Assembly (NCBI GenBank): GCA_031261125.1
Contig: JAISJZ010000235.1
Coordinates: 1-8,676, forward strand
Direction of reading: 5' to 3'
Origin: Planctomycetaceae bacterium
GTDB lineage: Bacteria; Planctomycetota; Planctomycetia; Pirellulales; Thermoguttaceae
Length of the DNA stretch: 8,676 bases
Shown here: positions 5,290 to 8,676 of the stretch, one piece after another
Layout of the letters: the number at the start of each line of letters is the position of its first letter
Position numbering within the stretch: the stretch's first letter is position 1
The notes under the pieces: model-generated
What the model saw: the letters and a program-made list of their open reading frames with translations, nothing else
Database searches by the model: none
What the model was told of the DNA's origin: nothing
Translations under genes and position numbers: made by a program

Positions 5290-6369
5290 CTATCTGACTT
5301 TATGCGTTAATTCAGGGTCTTTATCCAACGGCAGACGAACGGTTTGACCCGTTTGCGCCGCTTTGTAAATGCCGAGAATGACTTCAACGCTGCGCCGTCC
5401 TTCACAACCGTCAACAACGAGTTTTTCTTTGCCGTCGATGGCATTCATCATATTGGCAAACAGTTTAGCGTGACCGGCGAAGTTAATCGCTTTCGGGTCG
5501 GACGCACCGCCGCCGCCGGACTTGCGGTGTATCATCGCTTCCCGAATATCGGCATCAAGCGGAACAGGGACGGCAAAATCCCATTTCATTATATCTTCTT
5601 CTTCGATGACGGCGGAACCGGCGGAACCGCTGATTTCCACCCGCTTCAAATAGCCGGGATACGCCGCCGTCGTGCCGACGACTGTTCCGAGCGCGCCGTT
5701 GGCGAAACGCAGCGTTGCAACAGCAGTGTCTTCGACGGCAATCCGTTCGTGTGCCAGCAAGGCAAAATGTGCCGTTATTTCCGAAACAGGACCCATCAGC
5801 CACGTCAACAGGTCAATCGAATGAATGGCTTGATTCATCAACGCTCCGCCGCCGTCGAGTTCCCACGTTCCCCGCCACGCTCCGCTGTCGTAGTATTCCT
5901 GTGTCCGATACCATTTGACAACAGCATCGCCAAGCGTGAGCCGCCCGAACCGTCCGCCGTCAACGGCACGTCTGACGTGCTGAAACGAATCGTGAAACCG
6001 GCTGTGAAACACCGTTGCCAATTTTACATTGTTTTTTTCGCACGTTTTAATGATTTGGTCGCACCGGTCAAGTGTGATTTCCAGCGGTTTTTCCACGATG
6101 ATATGTTTTCCAGCCGCTGCCGCTGCCAATGCGGGGGTAAGGTGCGCACCGCTCGGCGTGCCGATTGTTACGATGTCGATACGTTTGTCGGCAAGGAATT
6201 CATCGAAATTGTGATATGCTTTGCAATCGGGATACTGTAATTCCAGTCGGTCGGCGGCTTGCGGGATGCGGTCGAAGCAGGCGGCAAGTCTTCCGCCGGC
6301 GGCTTCAATCGCTTTGGCGTGAAATCCTGCTATCATACCGCAGCCGATAATTCCGAAGTTTTTGCTCAT
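5290..6369 (-). CDS. Gfo/Idh/MocA family NAD(P)-dependent oxidoreductase
   Basis: This family oxidises or reduces sugars, inositols and sugar nucleotides in the cytoplasm. The 359-residue product has a typical length. The N-terminal Rossmann fold starts GIIGCGMIAGFH (6-17), containing the GxGxxA dinucleotide-binding motif (residues 9-14); TIGTPSGAH (68-76) follows, and the family's catalytic-site EKP is at 93-95. The C-terminal substrate domain has WRGTWELDGGGALMNQAIHS (165-184) continuing IDLLTWLMG, with the usual D172, H183 and D186. This block resembles sugar-nucleotide and carbohydrate dehydrogenases of the family, but the substrate cannot be assigned. No signal peptide is seen. The ATG at 6369 lacks a clear Shine-Dalgarno sequence. 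A promoter with an internal palindrome lies upstream, so the gene is probably transcribed alone and regulated. Confidence 0.92.
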   Translation of the reverse strand: MSKNFGIIGCGMIAGFHAKAIEAAGGRLAACFDRIPQAADRLELQYPDCKAYHNFDEFLADKRIDIVTIGTPSGAHLTPALAAAAAGKHIIVEKPLEITLDRCDQIIKTCEKNNVKLATVFHSRFHDSFQHVRRAVDGGRFGRLTLGDAVVKWYRTQEYYDSGAWRGTWELDGGGALMNQAIHSIDLLTWLMGPVSEITAHFALLAHERIAVEDTAVATLRFANGALGTVVGTTAAYPGYLKRVEISGSAGSAVIEEEDIMKWDFAVPVPLDADIREAMIHRKSGGGGASDPKAINFAGHAKLFANMMNAIDGKEKLVVDGCEGRRSVEVILGIYKAAQTGQTVRLPLDKDPELTHKVR

Positions 6370-6444
6370 TGTTTTACCCGTTGTATTTGTCTATAAAAAC
6401 AGAAAGGTGCTGATGTCGTGTTGACACCATTCCTGACACCTTTG

Positions 6445-6473
6445 ATTATAGTTATTACGTTTGCGTAATGCAA
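6445..6473 (-). promoter_or_regulatory. Candidate promoter of the Gfo/Idh/MocA gene
   Basis: On the minus strand TTGCAT (6473-6468) is followed after exactly 17 bp by a perfect TATAAT (6450-6445). Transcription would start near 6438, giving a leader of about 69 nt. The -35 is weak (TTG only matches), as in promoters that are regulated or rely on other contacts. The spacer holds the palindrome listed separately. Confidence 0.55.
6454..6469. promoter_or_regulatory. Operator-like palindrome in the promoter spacer
   Basis: ATTACG-TTTG-CGTAAT is a perfect 6-bp inverted repeat with a 4-bp centre, 16 bp in all. It lies inside the 17-bp spacer between the -35 and -10 hexamers of the oxidoreductase promoter and overlaps the -35 by two bases. 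A dimeric regulator bound there would block RNA polymerase. No regulator gene is present in the window. Confidence 0.45.
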
Positions 6474-6499
6474 TGAACACAAGAACTGCGAGCGGCTAA

Positions 6500-6517
6500 A
6501 CATTGTACCGGCAATGT
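6500..6517 (-). terminator. Weak candidate terminator of the methyltransferase-reductase gene
   Basis: On the minus strand a 6-bp stem ACATTG/CAATGT with a 6-nt loop occurs 34 nt past the stop codon and is followed by TTTAG. The stem is short and AT-rich and the T-run minimal, so read-through toward the oxidoreductase is possible. Confidence 0.25.
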
Positions 6518-6550
6518 CAGCGTCAACACAATTTGGGCAAGACCTCAATT

Positions 6551-8431
6551 TTATTCCAGTACGCTCAATGCAATTTCGACTCTGCCGAACGGGGCGGAAA
6601 CCTGTACGCCGGCAACACGGTGCCGAACCCGTTCAATCATTTCACGGGCAATGCCGATACCGGCGGCAAGTTGCGTTTCCTTGCTGTCCTTCGATACCGC
6701 CGCCATCCGCCGCATCGTTTCGTCCGGCACTATCACGCCCGGCACCTCATTGTGCATAAACTCTGCGTTCCGATAACTCGCCAAAGGCCATATACCGGCA
6801 ACCACCGGAATCGGACAGTTGCCGATTTCATCCAAGAATTTCAACAGTGCATCGGGGTCAAAAACCGGCTGTGTGACGGCAAACTCCGCACCGGCATCAA
6901 TCTTTTTTTTGAACCGGTCTAATTCCCGCCGTCTGTCTAACGCCGTCGGGTCAATGCCGACACCAATCACCGCCGCCGTCGCCGGTTTCAACGCTTGTCC
7001 GCCGACATCGACACCGCGGTTCAACCGCCGCTGCACTGCCGTCATTCCGATTGAGTCCGTATCGAACACGCCGGTTGCGTCAGGAAAAAGTCCCAACTTC
7101 GGCGGGTCGCCTGTAATAAAAAGAATGTTGTTAATACCGAACGCCGCACAACCGAGTAAATCCGCCTGCATCCCAATCAGATTTTTATCCCGGCAGCAGA
7201 AATGGAGAATCGGTTCAATGTTCGCCTCCTGCCGAATCCGCTGGGCGGCAACCAAAGATGAAATCCGTGAACTTGCCCGCGGACCGTCCGGCAAGTTGAC
7301 CGCATCGACACCGTGCCGGTATAATTTTTGACATTTATTGACAATTTCCGTCAGGTCAAAGCCGCGGGGCGGAACCACTTCAACGGATGTAACCCAATCC
7401 TTGCGGGAGAGTTTCCAAGCGAACCGGGAACGTTCCGCAAACGGTGTTTCCGGCTGTTCCGCAACTTCGTTCTGAACCGCTTGCAGGACGGACTTCGTTG
7501 TTCGGAACTTTGCCAACGGTTTAATCATCTTGGCAATTTCGGCAATGTGTTCCGGCGTGATGCCGCAGCAGCCGCCGACCGCCGCAACACCGAGACCGAC
7601 CATCTTCATTGCGTAAGTCGCAACGTATTCCGGCGAACAGTAATACAGTTGCCGTCCTTCAAACGCTTTCGGCACACCGGCGTTCGGCTGCACAATCAGC
7701 GGCTGGGACGTGATTTTCACCGCTTCCTCGACTGCCGCCAAAAGTCCTTCGGGACCGCTGCCGCAATTTAGTCCGAAGGCAATAAAGTTAGCGGCGGGAC
7801 TTGCTTTGCCCCGCGGAGTAAAATCCGCCGTTAACAACGGTGCCAGCAATCGGCTTAACGGTTCACCCGCCGCCGATTCTTTGCCGTTAATAACAGTACA
7901 GGATAAAACATAAGGAATATCGGGACGCTTTTGCATTGCGGCGGCACAGCGTTCCATTGCGTCCCGGCTCGGCTGCGTTTCAAACAGAATGAAATCAACA
8001 CCGCCGTCCCAAAGAGCGTCAACTTGTTCTAAAATGATGTCAGCACCACTGTTTGCAACGCCCGCGACGGGACCGGCGGAACCGGCAACAAAAAGAACAT
8101 TTGCCGCTGAAGCGGCGGTTGAACGGGCGATTTCCGCTCCCGCTTTGTTAATGGCGTACAACTTGTCGGCGATACCGTACTTTTCGAGGTTCGGACGATT
8201 CGCCGCAAAGGTATTCGTTGTCAGGACATCCGCACCGGCTTCTTTGTAATCGGTCAGAATCCGTTCAATCAGTTTCGGGTCGGTCAGATTTAACTCTTCA
8301 AAACACCGGTTCGTAAAAACGTGATGCCGGTAGAGTTCTGTTCCCATCGGACCGTCGAAGACGAGAACGCGGGAGTGAAGAGCATCAGTGAAGGACTGCG
8401 GATTGCGGGACATAGAGAAAAAATTGATCAT
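6551..8431 (-). CDS. Bifunctional homocysteine S-methyltransferase / 5,10-methylenetetrahydrofolate reductase
   Basis: The 626-residue fusion matches the YitJ type of B. subtilis (about 612 residues). The N-terminal homocysteine S-methyltransferase domain (about 15-305) shows FDGPMGTELY (25-34), CFEELN (43-48), GADVLTTNTF (66-75), and the zinc/thiol ligands: Cys223 in GLNCGSGP, and Cys288-Cys289 in VGGCCGITPEHI. After a linker (about 306-340), the flavin-dependent MTHFR domain (about 345-600) shows SVEVVPPRGFDLTEIV, NILFITGDPPKLG (435-447), AVTQPVFDPDALL and VVAGIWPLAS. It reduces methylene-THF to methyl-THF and can methylate homocysteine, so it joins one-carbon metabolism to methionine supply. 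The start at 8431 is uncertain: an in-frame ATG at 8413 (MSRNPQSF) fits the family N-terminus better, and neither has a Shine-Dalgarno sequence. The candidate promoter upstream allows both. Confidence 0.94.
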   Translation of the reverse strand: MINFFSMSRNPQSFTDALHSRVLVFDGPMGTELYRHHVFTNRCFEELNLTDPKLIERILTDYKEAGADVLTTNTFAANRPNLEKYGIADKLYAINKAGAEIARSTAASAANVLFVAGSAGPVAGVANSGADIILEQVDALWDGGVDFILFETQPSRDAMERCAAAMQKRPDIPYVLSCTVINGKESAAGEPLSRLLAPLLTADFTPRGKASPAANFIAFGLNCGSGPEGLLAAVEEAVKITSQPLIVQPNAGVPKAFEGRQLYYCSPEYVATYAMKMVGLGVAAVGGCCGITPEHIAEIAKMIKPLAKFRTTKSVLQAVQNEVAEQPETPFAERSRFAWKLSRKDWVTSVEVVPPRGFDLTEIVNKCQKLYRHGVDAVNLPDGPRASSRISSLVAAQRIRQEANIEPILHFCCRDKNLIGMQADLLGCAAFGINNILFITGDPPKLGLFPDATGVFDTDSIGMTAVQRRLNRGVDVGGQALKPATAAVIGVGIDPTALDRRRELDRFKKKIDAGAEFAVTQPVFDPDALLKFLDEIGNCPIPVVAGIWPLASYRNAEFMHNEVPGVIVPDETMRRMAAVSKDSKETQLAAGIGIAREMIERVRHRVAGVQVSAPFGRVEIALSVLE

Positions 8432-8457
8432 TGAGGCGGACTTAATTTGAAAAGGTA

Positions 8458-8486
8458 ATTGTCCGCTGCCGATTATCCGTTGTCAA
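8458..8486 (-). promoter_or_regulatory. Candidate promoter of the methyltransferase-reductase gene
   Basis: On the minus strand a perfect TTGACA (8486-8481) is followed after 17 bp by GACAAT (8463-8458), a 4/6 match. Transcription would start near 8451, giving a leader of only about 20 nt to the ATG at 8431 or 38 nt to the one at 8413. That is too short for a SAM or other methionine riboswitch. Confidence 0.5.
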
Positions 8487-8551
8487 TTTTCCCGTTTTTT
8501 CCTAAATTTTTCAAAAAAATGCTTGAAACCGTAACCGAAAATTGGACAACG
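8478..8551. repeat. Imperfect inverted repeat between the last two genes
   Basis: CGTTGTCAATTTTC (8478-8491) and GAAAATTGGACAACG (8537-8551) are complementary over 14 bp with a single bulged base. The 45-nt interior is A/T-rich and has its own short TTTTT/AAAAA complementarity. On the minus strand it begins 9 nt after the stop of the right-edge gene, so it could be its terminator, although no clear T-run follows the outer stem. One arm contains the -35 hexamer of the next gene's promoter. Confidence 0.4.
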
Positions 8552-8559
8552 CCGGGTTC

Positions 8560-8676
8560 TTATTTCTTTTTCGGTTTTTCCGGTTTATAGGTCGAAATAT
8601 CAATTTCGAGATTATTTTCTCCGTCTTCGGTAACCGTTAACTTAAACGGCGAGTTGCCGAACTCGGATAACTCCAC
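8560..8676 (-). CDS. C-terminal end of an unrecognised protein (truncated by window edge)
   Basis: The minus strand is open from the window end to a TAA at 8562-8560, giving 38 codons. The peptide starts VELSEFGNSPFKLTV, continues through an acidic stretch (TEDGENNLEIDIS) and ends with a basic tail, YKPEKPKKK. It is judged to be coding because of its balanced amino-acid use, codon choice like its neighbours, the strand shared with the next gene, and a clean stop followed by an inverted repeat. The alternating hydrophobic and polar residues (FKLTVT, NLEIDIS) suggest beta strands before a disordered tail. I do not recognise the family, and the function cannot be inferred from this fragment. Confidence 0.6.
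   Translation of the reverse strand: MELSEFGNSPFKLTVTEDGENNLEIDISTYKPEKPKKK

Noticed and set aside
5344..6240. 298-codon plus-strand open frame
   Set aside because: It lies wholly antisense to the clearly identified oxidoreductase. Its Arg/Phe-rich translation is typical of a shadow frame.
6366..6548. 60-codon minus-strand open frame filling the spacer, ending in an ATGA overlap with the oxidoreductase start
   Set aside because: It starts with TTG and has no ribosome binding site. Its peptide shows no recognisable pattern, and it contains the predicted promoter and palindrome.
6503..8249. Several plus-strand open frames of 67-170 codons
   Set aside because: All are antisense to the methyltransferase-reductase, whose domains and catalytic motifs are unmistakable. 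They have low-complexity, Arg/Pro/Ser-rich translations.
8432..8457. SAM or other methionine riboswitch before the methyltransferase-reductase
   Set aside because: The leader after the candidate promoter is only about 20-38 nt, and none of the conserved riboswitch elements is visible.

Overview
This window is a bacterial chromosome segment, most probably from a member of the Planctomycetota. The clues are NusG, with its GDFAGAMGKPTPML segment (residues 120-133) and a Lys-rich N-terminal extension; L11, with PPVGTALGKYGLNLGQF; and a long SecE with three membrane segments and the VKVSWPGKAEL motif. I recall these sequence forms from planctomycetes. Base composition looks close to 50% GC, and most start codons lack a clear Shine-Dalgarno sequence. 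No search was run, so the placement is an inference.

Left half (1-4205, + strand): the conserved tuf - tRNA-Trp(CCA) - secE - nusG - rplK - rplA - rplJ - rplL cluster. It encodes elongation factor Tu (only its C-terminal 218 codons are in the window), the tRNA for tryptophan, the SecE translocon subunit, the NusG transcription factor and ribosomal proteins L11, L1, L10 and L7/L12. L11, L10 and L7/L12 form the ribosomal stalk base and stalk, where EF-Tu docks. Each intergenic gap longer than 30 nt contains a compact hairpin without a U-tract. rpoB and rpoC, which normally follow rplL, are absent. A convergent gene starts instead and overlaps the rplL stop codon.

Middle (4198-6369): a minus-strand WecD-like GNAT acetyltransferase, then a divergent plus-strand tRNA-Glu(TTC), then a minus-strand Gfo/Idh/MocA NAD(P)-dependent oxidoreductase. 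A 10-bp perfect inverted repeat followed by a T-run separates the tRNA from the oxidoreductase and may be its terminator. The oxidoreductase has a recognisable promoter (perfect TATAAT) with a 16-bp palindrome in the -35/-10 spacer, which looks like a repressor site.

Right part (6551-8676): a minus-strand fusion of homocysteine S-methyltransferase and 5,10-methylenetetrahydrofolate reductase (B. subtilis YitJ-type), which links one-carbon metabolism to methionine synthesis. It has its own candidate promoter (TTGACA-17 bp-GACAAT). At the right edge is the last 38 codons of another minus-strand gene with a Lys/Pro-rich C-terminus that I do not recognise.

I see no phage, transposon, CRISPR or defence genes, and no evidence of a new multi-gene system. 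The points worth a second look are the broken rplL-rpoB linkage, the overlapping 3' ends, the operon hairpins and the putative operator.
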